Of a stretch of 64,000 nucleotides of DNA, positions 9,741 to 18,445 are shown piece by piece (positions within the stretch are counted from its first letter, which is position 1; each line of letters begins with the position of its first letter). Source of the stretch: Sphingomonas sp. Mn802worker (GTDB taxonomy: Bacteria > Pseudomonadota > Alphaproteobacteria > Sphingomonadales > Sphingomonadaceae); contig NZ_AORY01000004.1 of the NCBI RefSeq assembly GCF_000382485.1, positions 372,001 to 436,000 on the forward strand, read 5' to 3'. The position numbers and the translations under genes are program-made. A model generated the notes under the pieces. It did not search any database. It saw only the letters and a list, made by a program, of their open reading frames with translations, and had not been told where the DNA came from.

Positions 9741-10675
9741 TGCTCAGCCGGACCGCCGCGTCGCTCTACTGGCTCGGGCGCTATCTGGAGCGTGCCGATT
9801 TCATCGCGCGACTGGTCGAGGCCACGGTGCGCCTCGACGTGCTGTCGTCGCGGCCCGCGGGGGAGGCGGCGTGGCGCTCCGCGCTCGCGGTGACCGATAC
9901 CGAGGCGGCGTTCGAGGCGAGCGGCGCGCCGCTGACGCGCGAGGCGGTGGTCGGCTTCCTCATCACCGACGCGACGCATCCGGGATCGATCCTCCGCTGT
10001 CTCGCCGCCGCGCGCGACAATGCGCGCGCGGTCCGCACCGCACTCAGCCGCGAGGCGTGGAGCGCGATCAACAGCGCATGGCTGATCTTCGACCGCCGCA
10101 TGTCGCCGCTCGACTCGGTCGCGACATTGGGACTGGTCGACAAGGTCAAGGCGGAGACACGCGGGTTCGAGGGCGCGGTGCACCGCATGCTGCGCAACCA
10201 GACGACGTTGTTCATCCGCCTGGGTCAGGTAATCGAGCGCGCCGACGACACCGCGCGGCTGCTCGACGTCAAATACCATCTGCTGCTGCCCGCCGGCGAG
10301 CCGGTCGGCGGTACGGTCGACCGCGACCAGTGGACCACGATCCTGCAGACCGTGTCCGCCGTCACCGCCTACCGCTGGCTCTACAATGACGGGTTGCAGC
10401 CCGCGAACGTCATCGACCTGCTGCTCAGCCGCACCGAGCTGCCGCGCAGCCTGGCGGGATCGATCGACGAAACGGTGTCGATCCTGAACGCGCTCGCCAA
10501 GTCGCTCGGCGGGCAGGGCGAGGCCGACCGCATGGCGCGCGGGCGGCACCAGCGTACGCTTCACACGCGCACCGGCGACGTCATCGCCTCGGGGCTACAC
10601 CAGCATCTGGAGGCGCTCATTACCGAGAACGATCAGTTGCACGCGGCGATCGGCCGCCAGTTCAAGTTCAACTGA
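9740..10675 (+). CDS. Alpha-E domain protein (COG2307 type)
   Basis: 311-residue all-helical protein of the alpha-E family, the standard neighbour of circularly permuted ATP-grasp enzymes. The N-terminus MLSRTAASLYWLGRYLERAD is the family signature, with a second RLGQVIERADDTARLLDVKY copy near the middle that repeats the arginine/glutamate pattern. The ATG overlaps the TGA of the ATP-grasp gene by one base (TGATG), implying coupled translation and probably equal amounts. Its biochemical role is not established; association with the ligase is inferred from context. Confidence 0.92.
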   Translation: MLSRTAASLYWLGRYLERADFIARLVEATVRLDVLSSRPAGEAAWRSALAVTDTEAAFEASGAPLTREAVVGFLITDATHPGSILRCLAAARDNARAVRTALSREAWSAINSAWLIFDRRMSPLDSVATLGLVDKVKAETRGFEGAVHRMLRNQTTLFIRLGQVIERADDTARLLDVKYHLLLPAGEPVGGTVDRDQWTTILQTVSAVTAYRWLYNDGLQPANVIDLLLSRTELPRSLAGSIDETVSILNALAKSLGGQGEADRMARGRHQRTLHTRTGDVIASGLHQHLEALITENDQLHAAIGRQFKFN

Positions 10676-10676
10676 G

Positions 10677-11480
10677 ATGCGGCTGTCGATCGATCATCGC
10701 ACGACGTATCGCTTCAGCGAGCCGCAAGCGCGCGTGGTGCAGCTGCTGCGCATGACCCCGCGGAACACGCACGATCAGATCGTCGCCGACTGGCACATCG
10801 CGCTCGACTGCGACGCGCGGATCACCGAAGGGCAGGACGGCCTCGGTAACGCGACCACGATGCTCTACATCGACGGCCCGGTCGAGCGGATCGACTTGTC
10901 GGTGACGGGCGAGGTGGTGACGAGCCATTCGGACGGTGTTCTGCATGGTACGTTCGAGCCGCTACCTGCGCGGTTGTTCCTGCGCGACACGCCGATGACC
11001 CGAGCGGACGCCGCGATCACCGACTTCGCACGAGATGTGCTGGGCGACCAGACGGGGTCGGTGGCGGCGCTCCACCGCCTCAATCGTGCGGTCGGCGAGC
11101 GCTCTACGCCGGCGCGCGGAAGGCCCGAGGCGGGCCTGACCGCCGCAGACGCGTTTAAGCGCGAGGCGGCGACCGCGCGCGACCTGGCGCATGTCTTTAT
11201 TGCCGCGGCCCGCGCGTGCGGCGTGCCCGCGCGCTACGTCTCGGGCTATTGCGACCGCCACGACGGCGACCGGCCTGCGCCGCACGGCTGGGCCGATGCG
11301 TGGATCGACGGGCTGGGCTGGGTCGGGTTCGATCCGATGTTGCGCCTGTCGCCGGAGGAGCATCACGTTCGCGTCGCGGTCGGCTTCGACTCAGTCGGCG
11401 CGTCGCCGGTCGCGGGCACGCGGATGGGCGAGGGGGACGAGCGGCTTAACGTTGCGGTATCCGTCAGCCGCGAGGATTGA
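10677..11480 (+). CDS. Transglutaminase-fold protein lacking the catalytic cysteine
   Basis: 267-residue COG1305-type protein: N-terminal bacterial transglutaminase-like beta domain (about 1-110, beginning MRLSIDHRTTYRF), then the papain-like core (about 150-225). The core is well conserved in DLAHVFIAAARACGVPARYV, in the His-bearing PHGWADAW and in the Asp-bearing GLGWVGFDP. The segment that normally reads RGVCQDFAH reads AATARDLAH, so A167 (codon 11175-11177, GCG) stands where the nucleophilic Cys is expected. C181 and C192 are nearby but not at that position. It begins one base after the alpha-E gene stop. It is probably catalytically dead or re-purposed; classical transglutaminase or peptidase activity should not be assumed. 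Confidence 0.88.
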   Translation: MRLSIDHRTTYRFSEPQARVVQLLRMTPRNTHDQIVADWHIALDCDARITEGQDGLGNATTMLYIDGPVERIDLSVTGEVVTSHSDGVLHGTFEPLPARLFLRDTPMTRADAAITDFARDVLGDQTGSVAALHRLNRAVGERSTPARGRPEAGLTAADAFKREAATARDLAHVFIAAARACGVPARYVSGYCDRHDGDRPAPHGWADAWIDGLGWVGFDPMLRLSPEEHHVRVAVGFDSVGASPVAGTRMGEGDERLNVAVSVSRED

Positions 11481-11483
11481 GGC

Positions 11484-12257
11484 TTAGGCCGGCTGCTCGA
11501 CTCGTGCCAGCGATGGCGAAACCTCTTCTTCCAGCAGCGACCAGCCGCGCGGACCCAGCACCTCGATCGGCCGATAGCGCGTCTTGTACGCCATCCGCGC
11601 CGAACCCTTCACCCAATAACCGAGATAGACATAGTCGAGCCCGGCCTCGCGCGCGCGCTGGATGTGATCGAGGATGATCATGTTGCCCAAGCCCGGCCAT
11701 GTCGTGTCGTCGGGATCGAAGAAGCTGTAGATCATCGACAGCCCGTCCGCCTGTTGATCAGTCAGGCACGCGCCGATCAACTGTCCCGGCGTGTCGCCGT
11801 CGGCGGGCGTGCGATATTCGACGATGACCGAGTTGACGGGCGACTGCTCGACCATGTCGGCATAGTCCATCTCGTCCATGCCGACCATGCCGCCGGTCGG
11901 GTGACGCGCGGCGAGGTAGCGGCGCAGCAGCTGATACTGCTCGTCGGTCGCCCAGGGACGGCAGGCGCTGATCTCGACCTGACCATGGCGGCGCATCAGC
12001 TTGCGCTGCGTCGCATTGGCGCGGAACTCGCGTGCCAGGACGCGTACCGACACGCACGCCGCGCATCCCGCGCACGACGGACGATAGGCGACCGACTGGC
12101 TGCGCCGGAAACCGATCCGCCCTAGCGCGTCATTAAGCTCGGCCGCGTGCGGGCCGGACAGTTCGGTAAACACCTTCCGCTCCTGCCGACCGGGCAGATA
12201 CGGACACGGCTGCGGGCTCGTTACGAAGAAGCGTGGAAAGCGAAAGGGCGCAGTCAC
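11484..12257 (-). CDS. bpt: Aspartate/glutamate leucyltransferase (N-end rule)
   Basis: Bacterial Bpt transfers leucine from Leu-tRNA to proteins with N-terminal Asp or Glu, creating an N-degron for ClpS/ClpAP. The 257-residue protein carries the N-terminal [16 protein letters not shown] and the cysteine cluster [14 protein letters not shown] of the ATE/Bpt N-terminal domain, then [15 protein letters not shown] and the [13 protein letters not shown] and [20 protein letters not shown] blocks of the GNAT-like C-terminal domain. The start is GTG at 12257 with GGAGAA upstream. It converges with the alpha-E operon, with only 3 nt between stops. Confidence 0.95.
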   Translation of the reverse strand: MTAPFRFPRFFVTSPQPCPYLPGRQERKVFTELSGPHAAELNDALGRIGFRRSQSVAYRPSCAGCAACVSVRVLAREFRANATQRKLMRRHGQVEISACRPWATDEQYQLLRRYLAARHPTGGMVGMDEMDYADMVEQSPVNSVIVEYRTPADGDTPGQLIGACLTDQQADGLSMIYSFFDPDDTTWPGLGNMIILDHIQRAREAGLDYVYLGYWVKGSARMAYKTRYRPIEVLGPRGWSLLEEEVSPSLARVEQPA

Positions 12258-12377
12258 CGCCGACGATTCTCCATTGAAGCGTGGTCTTGATTGCTCGTGT
12301 CACGCATATGAATCGCGGGCGCTGCGGTGAAAAGCCAATTTACCACGAATATGGGTTAACGCGCGCCTGCTGGTGCG

Positions 12378-13634
12378 TCAGGCGAGCTCCACTGTGCTCA
12401 CCTCATAGCCTGCGTCGCGCAGCGCGGCGACCAACGTGTCGAGGTGCGCGCGGTCGCGAGCTTCGCACTCGATGTCGGTGATCAGCCCCTTCGCCGGTAG
12501 CGTGGTGAACACGCGCTGGTGGTAGACCTCGATGATGTTGATGCGTTCCTGGTCGAAGATCCGCGCGACGTTGAACAGTGCGCCCGGCTGATCCTGCAAC
12601 CGGATGCGCAGCCGTGCGAGCCGGCCCGACCGCGCTAGATCGCGCAGCAGCACGTTGGCGAGCAGCCGCGTGTCGATGTTGCCGCCGCACAGCACGACGC
12701 CAACGGTGCGTCCCTTGAACCGATCGGGATGCTGGAGCAGCGCGGCAAGGCCGGCGGCGCCCGCACCTTCGACCACCGTCTTCTCGATCTGGAGCAGCAG
12801 GCTCACCGCTTCCTCCAGACTCCGTTCGGACACCAGCACGATATCGTCGACCAGCTCGCGCACCATCATCGACGTGATGCCACCCGGCTCCTTGACCGCG
12901 ATCCCTTCCGCCAGCGTATCGCCCGCGCACGGCATCGTCGTGCCGTTCACGCGATTGTACATCGACGGGTAGAGCTCGGCCTCGACGCCGACAACCTCGA
13001 TGTCGCGATCGGCGCCGCGCGCGACCGTCGCCATGCCCGAGATCAGCCCGCCGCCGCCGATCGGCACTACCAGCGTGTCGATCTCGGGCACGTCCGCCAG
13101 CATCTCGACAGCGACCGTGCCGGTGCCGGCGATGATGCGCGGATCGTCGAACGGATGGACGAAGGTGTAGCCGTGCTCCGCCTCCAGCACGCGTGCGTGC
13201 GCGTAGGCGGCGTCGAACGTCTCGCCCTCCAGGATCACGGTCGCGCCGTGGCCCTTGGTCTGCGTCACTTTCACAATGGGCGTGTTGCGCGGCATCACGA
13301 TCGTCGCCGGCACGCCCAACCGGTTGGCGTGATAGGCAAGCCCCTGCGCGTGGTTGCCCGCCGACGCCGCGATCACGCCCTTGGCGCGCGCTTCATCGGA
13401 GAGTTGCAGCAGCGTGTTCAGCGCGCCGCGCTCCTTGTAGGCGGCGGTGAACTGCAGGTTCTCGAACTTCAGGTACACGGTCGCGCCGGTCAGCTGGCTG
13501 AGCGTGCGGCTGATCAGCGTCGGCGTGCGCACCACCTGATCCTCGATCCGCCGGTGCGCGGCCGCGACATCGGCGCAGGTGACGGGAAGCGGGGTGCCCG
13601 AAGCCGGGGCGGGGGTAGCGAGCTGGGTGGCCAT
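12378..13634 (-). CDS. ilvA: Threonine ammonia-lyase (threonine dehydratase) with C-terminal ACT domain
   Basis: PLP enzyme that deaminates threonine to 2-oxobutyrate, the first committed step to isoleucine. The 418-residue length fits the class with a single C-terminal ACT-like domain. The PLP lysine lies in AAYKERGALN, the substrate loop is ASAGNHAQG, and the phosphate-binding loop is GGGGLISG. The ACT-like tail (about 335-418) begins at ARLRIRLQDQPGALFNVA and may mediate allosteric control. ATG at 13634 is chosen; the upstream extension is low-complexity and runs into the divergent gene. It is divergent from the 3-hydroxyisobutyrate dehydrogenase-like gene with 84 nt between starts. Confidence 0.93.
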   Translation of the reverse strand: MATQLATPAPASGTPLPVTCADVAAAHRRIEDQVVRTPTLISRTLSQLTGATVYLKFENLQFTAAYKERGALNTLLQLSDEARAKGVIAASAGNHAQGLAYHANRLGVPATIVMPRNTPIVKVTQTKGHGATVILEGETFDAAYAHARVLEAEHGYTFVHPFDDPRIIAGTGTVAVEMLADVPEIDTLVVPIGGGGLISGMATVARGADRDIEVVGVEAELYPSMYNRVNGTTMPCAGDTLAEGIAVKEPGGITSMMVRELVDDIVLVSERSLEEAVSLLLQIEKTVVEGAGAAGLAALLQHPDRFKGRTVGVVLCGGNIDTRLLANVLLRDLARSGRLARLRIRLQDQPGALFNVARIFDQERINIIEVYHQRVFTTLPAKGLITDIECEARDRAHLDTLVAALRDAGYEVSTVELA

Positions 13635-13718
13635 CGCAGCGCCGTAGCGGAATGCGCGGGCGAGAGAAACACCCGCGCACGCTGGCCCGAGCGCGCCGGG
13701 CAGGGTAGGGGAAGCGCC

Positions 13719-14558
13719 ATGAAGATCGCATTCATCGGAACGGGCGTCATGGGCGCCCCCATGGCGCGCCACCTAGCCGACGCCGGCCACGCCGTGACCG
13801 TGTTCAACCGCTCGCGCGCCAAGGCGGAGGCGACCGAGCTCGCCGTAGCTGAGACGCCGGCGGCGGCGGCGAAAGACGCGGATGCGGTGGTTACTTGCGT
13901 CGGCAACGATGACGATCTCCATGTGGTGACGCTGGGGACCGATGGCGCATTCGCGGTGATGCGCGACGATGCGGTGTTCATCGATCACACCACCGTTTCC
14001 GCCGCGATTGCGCAACGGCTCGCCGGCGCACGCGCGCTCGTCGTCGACGCGCCGGTCTCGGGCGGGCAGGCGGGTGCGGAGGCGGGCAAGCTGTCGATCA
14101 TGTGCGGCGGGACCGCCGAGGCGATGGCAAAGGCCGAACCGGTTATGCAGGCTTATGCCGCGCGGATCGTCCATGTCGGCGCGGCGGGTGCGGGGCAGCA
14201 GACCAAGATGGTCAACCAGATCTGCATCGCGGGGGTGTTACAAGGCGTGAGCGAGGGACTGCGATTCGCGCAGAAGAGCGACCTTGATCTGACCAAGGTG
14301 CTCGAAGCGATCTCGGGGGGCGCGGCGCAGAGCTGGCAGATGGTCAACCGCTGGCAATCGATGAGCGAGGAGCGCTTCGACTTCGGCTTCGCAATCGACT
14401 GGATGCGCAAGGATCTGGGGCTCGCGCTCGACGAGGCGAAGCGGATCGGCGCGACGTTGCCGGTCGCCGCGCTGGTGGATCAATTCTACGCCGAGGTGCA
14501 GGCCCTGGGCGGCGCACGGCAGGACACCAGCGCGCTGGTCAGGCGTTTGCCGAAGTAA
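13719..14558 (+). CDS. 3-hydroxyisobutyrate dehydrogenase-family NAD(P)-dependent oxidoreductase
   Basis: 279-residue beta-hydroxyacid dehydrogenase. The N-terminal Rossmann motif is FIGTGVMGAPMARHL; the substrate-binding motif is DAPVSGGQAGAEAGKL; and the catalytic lysine lies in GQQTKMVNQ. C-terminal helices form the dimer and active-site cap. The family includes 3-hydroxyisobutyrate, tartronate semialdehyde and glyoxylate/succinic semialdehyde reductases; valine degradation cannot be assigned without the other mms genes, which are absent here. The start ATG follows AGGGGAAGCGCC, a good ribosome-binding site. Confidence 0.88.
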   Translation: MKIAFIGTGVMGAPMARHLADAGHAVTVFNRSRAKAEATELAVAETPAAAAKDADAVVTCVGNDDDLHVVTLGTDGAFAVMRDDAVFIDHTTVSAAIAQRLAGARALVVDAPVSGGQAGAEAGKLSIMCGGTAEAMAKAEPVMQAYAARIVHVGAAGAGQQTKMVNQICIAGVLQGVSEGLRFAQKSDLDLTKVLEAISGGAAQSWQMVNRWQSMSEERFDFGFAIDWMRKDLGLALDEAKRIGATLPVAALVDQFYAEVQALGGARQDTSALVRRLPK

Positions 14559-14580
14559 CAGCCTCCATGTCCGGCAACGC

Positions 14581-15288
14581 CTACCGCGCCGCAAACGCTG
14601 CACGATAGGCGGGCCTCACCGCCGAAAGGATCGCGGGCGTGACCGGTAGCGTCACCTCGTACGCACCTTCGGCATAGGAGCCGGCGACATAGGGGTCGGC
14701 GATCAGCCCGATGCGATCGATCCTCTGGCGGTTGCTCGAGCCGAGCAGCAGCGTCAGCTCTTTCAACGTCGGGCATTGGCTGAATGTGTCGCTGGTGTCC
14801 TTGTAGGGTGCGAGGCGGCGGGACCGCTCCGCTTTCAGCCGCGCGCAATAAGTTGGAGCGATCACGCGCTGCAACGCAGCCGTGGAGGTGAACACCTGCG
14901 TTGGATCGATCCCGACGCCCCGCGCCTTGTCCCACACCAGCGCGCCCGAAGACGGGTTGCCGTGCGCGCCGCCGGTGTACTCATAGGCATCCGACGACAG
15001 GCTGAGGAAGCGCGGCGTGCTTGTGACGACCTTCCATGTCTTCTGCGTTTCGTAGGCGCGGAACGGGAAGCTGCCGTTCTTCGACTCGCGGCGGGCGGCG
15101 GCAGCGTCGCGCGCTGTTTTCCCTTTCAGCGCCTTGTCCTCGGCATTCAGTCGCGCCCGCAGTTGCGGGATCGCCGCCGCTTCAGCCGGGTAGCTGTAGA
15201 TGAAGCTGTAGTCGCCGGTCTTGACCGACTCTGCTTTCGCGACGCTCGTTGCCATGACCATCGCCGCTGCCGTCATCAGAACCCGCAT
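14581..15288 (-). CDS. Exported DUF4163/DUF3298 (RsiV-like) protein
   Basis: 235-residue protein with a signal peptide (MRVLMTAAAMVMATSVAKAE) followed by a region resembling the DUF4163/DUF3298 pair of RsiV-type and PdaC-type proteins. Visible marks are an SYPAEAAAIPQL start, a lysine-rich stretch, SLSSDAYEYTGGAHGNP (the conserved Y-GGAHG signature), then a C-terminal domain beginning near QVFTSTAALQRVI. PdaC uses a related domain next to a deacetylase and RsiV binds lysozyme, so an envelope or peptidoglycan link is possible. The ATG at 15288 is preceded by GAGCAGG. No partner sigma factor is adjacent. Confidence 0.7.
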   Translation of the reverse strand: MRVLMTAAAMVMATSVAKAESVKTGDYSFIYSYPAEAAAIPQLRARLNAEDKALKGKTARDAAAARRESKNGSFPFRAYETQKTWKVVTSTPRFLSLSSDAYEYTGGAHGNPSSGALVWDKARGVGIDPTQVFTSTAALQRVIAPTYCARLKAERSRRLAPYKDTSDTFSQCPTLKELTLLLGSSNRQRIDRIGLIADPYVAGSYAEGAYEVTLPVTPAILSAVRPAYRAAFAAR

Positions 15289-15333
15289 TGCCTGCTCTCG
15301 CCAAACTTGCCTGCGCATCATACAGCGAGACGC

Positions 15334-17022
15334 ATGTACGCCAACCGTCGTTCCCGCCTTCCGCTCCTCGCCTGCGCCGCGGCGTTGATCGCGTCCCCTG
15401 CCTTCGCCGACGGGCTGGTCGACAATGTGCAGGGCGTGACGCTTGATAAGCAGGGCCGGACGATCCGCTTCAAGGCGATGGTGATCGACAAGGCCGGCCG
15501 CGTCGTCCGGCTGGTCGCACCCGACGAGCAACCGCCCAAGCGGACCAGGAAGAACCCGGGACCGGTGTACGACTGGCGCGCCGACATGAAAGGGCGCGTG
15601 CTCGTCCCCGGCATGATCGACGCGCACGGCCACGTCATTGAACTCGGGCTACAGGCGCTGACGCTCGACTTGTCGGACACGACCTCGCTCGAGATGGCGA
15701 AGGCGAAGATCGCGGCATACGCAAAGGGCAACCCTGAGCGGCAGTGGATCATCGGCGCAGGGTGGAACCAGGAGAAATGGGGGCTGGGTCGCTTTCCGAC
15801 CGCGGCCGACCTTGACGGCGTCGTGTCGGACCGCCCGGTCTACCTGACGCGCGCCGACGGCCACGCCGCTTGGGCGAACAGCGCCGCGATCCGCGCCGCG
15901 AAGATCACCGCTGCGACGGCTGCCCCTACCGGCGGTCGGATCGAGAAGGGTGCGGGTGGCGCTCCCGCGGGCGTGTTCGTCGACGCGGCGACGCAATTGT
16001 TCGATCGCGCAGTGCCGCCGGTATCGGCGAAGGACCGCACCGCCGCGTTCCTCAAGGCGCAGCAGATCCTGCTCGGCTACGGCGTCACCGCGGTCGCCGA
16101 CATGGGAACGACGATCGACGACTGGATGACCTATCGCCGGATGGGTGACATCGGCGCGTTGCGCGTGCGGATCATGTCCTACGGCCACGGCATCGATACC
16201 ACGGTGATGATCGGCGGCACGGGCCCGACGCCGTGGCTGTACGATGACCGGCTGCGGCTGGAAGGGGTCAAGATCTACGCCGACGGCGCGCTCGGGTCGC
16301 GCGGGGCGTGGTTGAAGGCGCCCTACGCCGATGCGCCGGGTAACCGCGGGCTCGGCTTCCTGACCGACGACCAGTTGCAGAACACGATGAGCCGTGCGGC
16401 GATGGACAATTACCAGGTCGCCGTCCACGCGATCGGTGATCGCGCCAACCAGCAGGTCTTGGATGCGATCGGCGAATTGTCGCAGACCTACAAGGGCGAT
16501 CGGCGCTGGCGGATCGAGCACGCGCAGGTGGTCGACCCCGCCGACCTGCCGCGTTTCGGCAAGAACGGCATCATCGCCTCGATGCAGCCGACCCACGCGA
16601 CCGGCGACCGCGTGATGGCGGAGGCACGGCTAGGCGAGGCACGGCTGGCGGGCGCCTATGCGTGGCGCACGATGCTGGCGAACGGTGCCGGGCTCGCGTT
16701 CGGGTCAGACTTCCCGGTCGAGCGGCCCGATCCCTGGGCGGGCTGGGCGGCCGCCTTCACGCGCACCGACGCGAGCGGTCAGCCCATCGGTGGCTGGCGC
16801 GCGCAGGAGGCGGTGACGCGCGAGCAGGCATGGTGGGCGTTCACCGGTGGTGCTGCCTACGCCGGCTTTGCGGAGGCCAAGTTCGGTAATCTCGCGCCCG
16901 GGCAGAAGGCCGACTTCGTGATCGTCGATCGCGATCCGACGACCGCCGCCCCGGCCGAACTGCGCGGTACGCAGGTGCTCCAGACATGGATCGGCGGCGA
17001 GAAGGCGTGGGAGCGCAAATAG
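15334..17022 (+). CDS. Exported YtcJ-type amidohydrolase (Amidohydrolase_3)
   Basis: 562-residue metal-dependent hydrolase of the amidohydrolase superfamily with a signal peptide (about 1-25, ACAAALIASPAFA), so it acts in the periplasm or outside. Ligand motifs are DAHGHV (HxH), KIYADGALGSRGAW, VHAIGDRANQ, RIEHAQVV and SDFPVERPDPW, covering the expected metal ligands and general base. The C-terminal LAPGQKADFVIVDRDP closes the second beta-sandwich. It is divergent from the DUF3298-type gene, with only 45 nt between starts. Substrate unknown. Confidence 0.88.
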   Translation: MYANRRSRLPLLACAAALIASPAFADGLVDNVQGVTLDKQGRTIRFKAMVIDKAGRVVRLVAPDEQPPKRTRKNPGPVYDWRADMKGRVLVPGMIDAHGHVIELGLQALTLDLSDTTSLEMAKAKIAAYAKGNPERQWIIGAGWNQEKWGLGRFPTAADLDGVVSDRPVYLTRADGHAAWANSAAIRAAKITAATAAPTGGRIEKGAGGAPAGVFVDAATQLFDRAVPPVSAKDRTAAFLKAQQILLGYGVTAVADMGTTIDDWMTYRRMGDIGALRVRIMSYGHGIDTTVMIGGTGPTPWLYDDRLRLEGVKIYADGALGSRGAWLKAPYADAPGNRGLGFLTDDQLQNTMSRAAMDNYQVAVHAIGDRANQQVLDAIGELSQTYKGDRRWRIEHAQVVDPADLPRFGKNGIIASMQPTHATGDRVMAEARLGEARLAGAYAWRTMLANGAGLAFGSDFPVERPDPWAGWAAAFTRTDASGQPIGGWRAQEAVTREQAWWAFTGGAAYAGFAEAKFGNLAPGQKADFVIVDRDPTTAAPAELRGTQVLQTWIGGEKAWERK

Positions 17023-17060
17023 CGCCTCCGCTCACGAAATAACACAAAAGGAGAAGACGG

Positions 17061-18191
17061 ATGTCGGACACGTTCACGGGCCTCGAACTGCGCTCGACCG
17101 CCAAGGAAGACGGCACGCTGGTGCTCGACCTGGCCGAGACGACGCTTCCTCCGCCGGGCGAGGGCGAGATCGTCGTCCGCGTGGAGGCCGCGCCGATCAA
17201 TCCGTCCGATCTCGGCCTGCTGCTCGGACCCGCGGACGTGTCGACGCTGCAGACGTCCGGCAGCAGCGATCGTCCGACCGTCACCTTCCAGATCGCACCG
17301 GCGCGGCAGGGCGGGGTGCGCGCGCGGCTCGGCCAGTCGCTGCCGGTCGGTAACGAGGGTGCGGGCACGGTCGTCGCGGCTGGTGCCGGTGCAGAACAAT
17401 TGATGGGCCGTCGCGTCGGCATGATGGGCGGCGCCATGTACGCGCAGTTCCGCAAGCTCAAGGCGCGCGACGTGGTACCGCTGCCTGAGGGCGCAAGCGC
17501 CGCCGACGGCGCGTCGATGTTCGTCAACCCGTTGACCGCGCTGGGCTTCGTCGAGACCGCGCAAATGGAGGGTCACAAGGCCATCGTCCACACCGCCGCG
17601 GCATCGAACCTGGGGCAGATGCTGCAGAAGATCTGCCTCGCCGACGGCATGCCGCTGGTCAACATCGTTCGCTCGGACGAGCAGGCGAAGATCCTGAACG
17701 GCATCGGCGCCAAATACGTCCTGAACAGCAAGGACGAGGATTTCCGTCGCAAGCTGGTTGACGCGATCACGGAGACGCAGGCGACGGTCGCGTTCGACGC
17801 GATCGGGGGAGGGACGCTCGGCAGCGACATCGTGCAGGCGATGGAGCAGGCGGCGGCGCGGAACATGACCGAGTTCAGCCGCTACGGCTCGGACAGCTTC
17901 AAGCAGCTCTACATCTATGGCGCGCTCGACTTGTCGCCGACCACCCTTAACCGGCTCGCCTTCGGGTTCCAGTGGAGCGTGTCGGGCTGGCTGCTGACCC
18001 CGTTTATGAAGCGCGCCGGCGCCGAGGTGGTGGGGCGCATGCGTCGTCGCGTGGTTGATGAACTGACCGCGACCTTTGCCAGCAAATATACGCGCACGAT
18101 CGGTTTGGCCGAGGCGCTCGATCCCGAAGTGATCCGTGCCTACGACCGCAAGGCGACCGGCGAGAAGTATCTCATCGATCCGACGCGCTGA
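17061..18191 (+). CDS. MDR-family (zinc-free) alcohol dehydrogenase/quinone oxidoreductase-like protein
   Basis: 376-residue medium-chain dehydrogenase/reductase. The N-terminal GroES-like domain includes GEGEIVVRVEAAPINPSDLG and PVGNEGAGTVVAAG; the nucleotide domain starts near ALGFVETAQMEGHKAIVHTAAASNLGQM, with VNIVRSDEQAKILNGIGAKYVLNS marking the cofactor region. The Cys/His ligands of zinc alcohol dehydrogenases are missing, as in quinone oxidoreductases. A strong AAAAGGAGAAG site lies upstream of the ATG. Likely a cytosolic NAD(P)H-dependent reductase of unknown substrate. Confidence 0.85.
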   Translation: MSDTFTGLELRSTAKEDGTLVLDLAETTLPPPGEGEIVVRVEAAPINPSDLGLLLGPADVSTLQTSGSSDRPTVTFQIAPARQGGVRARLGQSLPVGNEGAGTVVAAGAGAEQLMGRRVGMMGGAMYAQFRKLKARDVVPLPEGASAADGASMFVNPLTALGFVETAQMEGHKAIVHTAAASNLGQMLQKICLADGMPLVNIVRSDEQAKILNGIGAKYVLNSKDEDFRRKLVDAITETQATVAFDAIGGGTLGSDIVQAMEQAAARNMTEFSRYGSDSFKQLYIYGALDLSPTTLNRLAFGFQWSVSGWLLTPFMKRAGAEVVGRMRRRVVDELTATFASKYTRTIGLAEALDPEVIRAYDRKATGEKYLIDPTR

Positions 18192-18229
18192 GGATCTCGG
18201 TCGCCGTCAGCATCAGGCGGCGACCGCAC

Positions 18230-18409
18230 CTAGTCGTCGGCGCCCAGCGCGCGCTTGCAGGCCTCGACCTCCTCATCGCTCGGCGGAGTTGGTAGCACCT
18301 CGCCGGGTGCGAGCGCGTCGTCGGGGATACCGGGGCCTAGGCTGGAGATGCTGTCGCCGAGCGGACGGCCGTTCGGGCCGTCGCTGATCTTGCGGTTGTC
18401 GTTGCTCAT
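18230..18409 (-). CDS. Small acidic protein, 59 residues
   Basis: Short open frame translating as a hydrophilic, proline- and glycine-rich acidic protein: MSNDNRKISDGPNGRPLGDS at the start, and SDEEVEACKRALGADD at the end. There is no signal peptide or membrane segment, and one cysteine. It sits 36 nt upstream of nothing on its own strand but between the MDR gene and the metallo-hydrolase gene. The regular amino-acid composition and clean start and stop in a gap with no other coding explanation support it as real; I do not recognise a family. Confidence 0.5.
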   Translation of the reverse strand: MSNDNRKISDGPNGRPLGDSISSLGPGIPDDALAPGEVLPTPPSDEEVEACKRALGADD

Positions 18410-18445
18410 GCGCGTGTCAGCGCGTTGGCGGTGTGATCGTTCCGG

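Noticed and set aside
10668..10946. Antisense frame at the start of the transglutaminase-fold gene
   Set aside because: Shadow of the coding strand; no ribosome-binding site or homology signature.
12258..12377. Short plus-strand frame between bpt and ilvA
   Set aside because: No convincing start signal; Arg-rich tail that runs antisense into ilvA.
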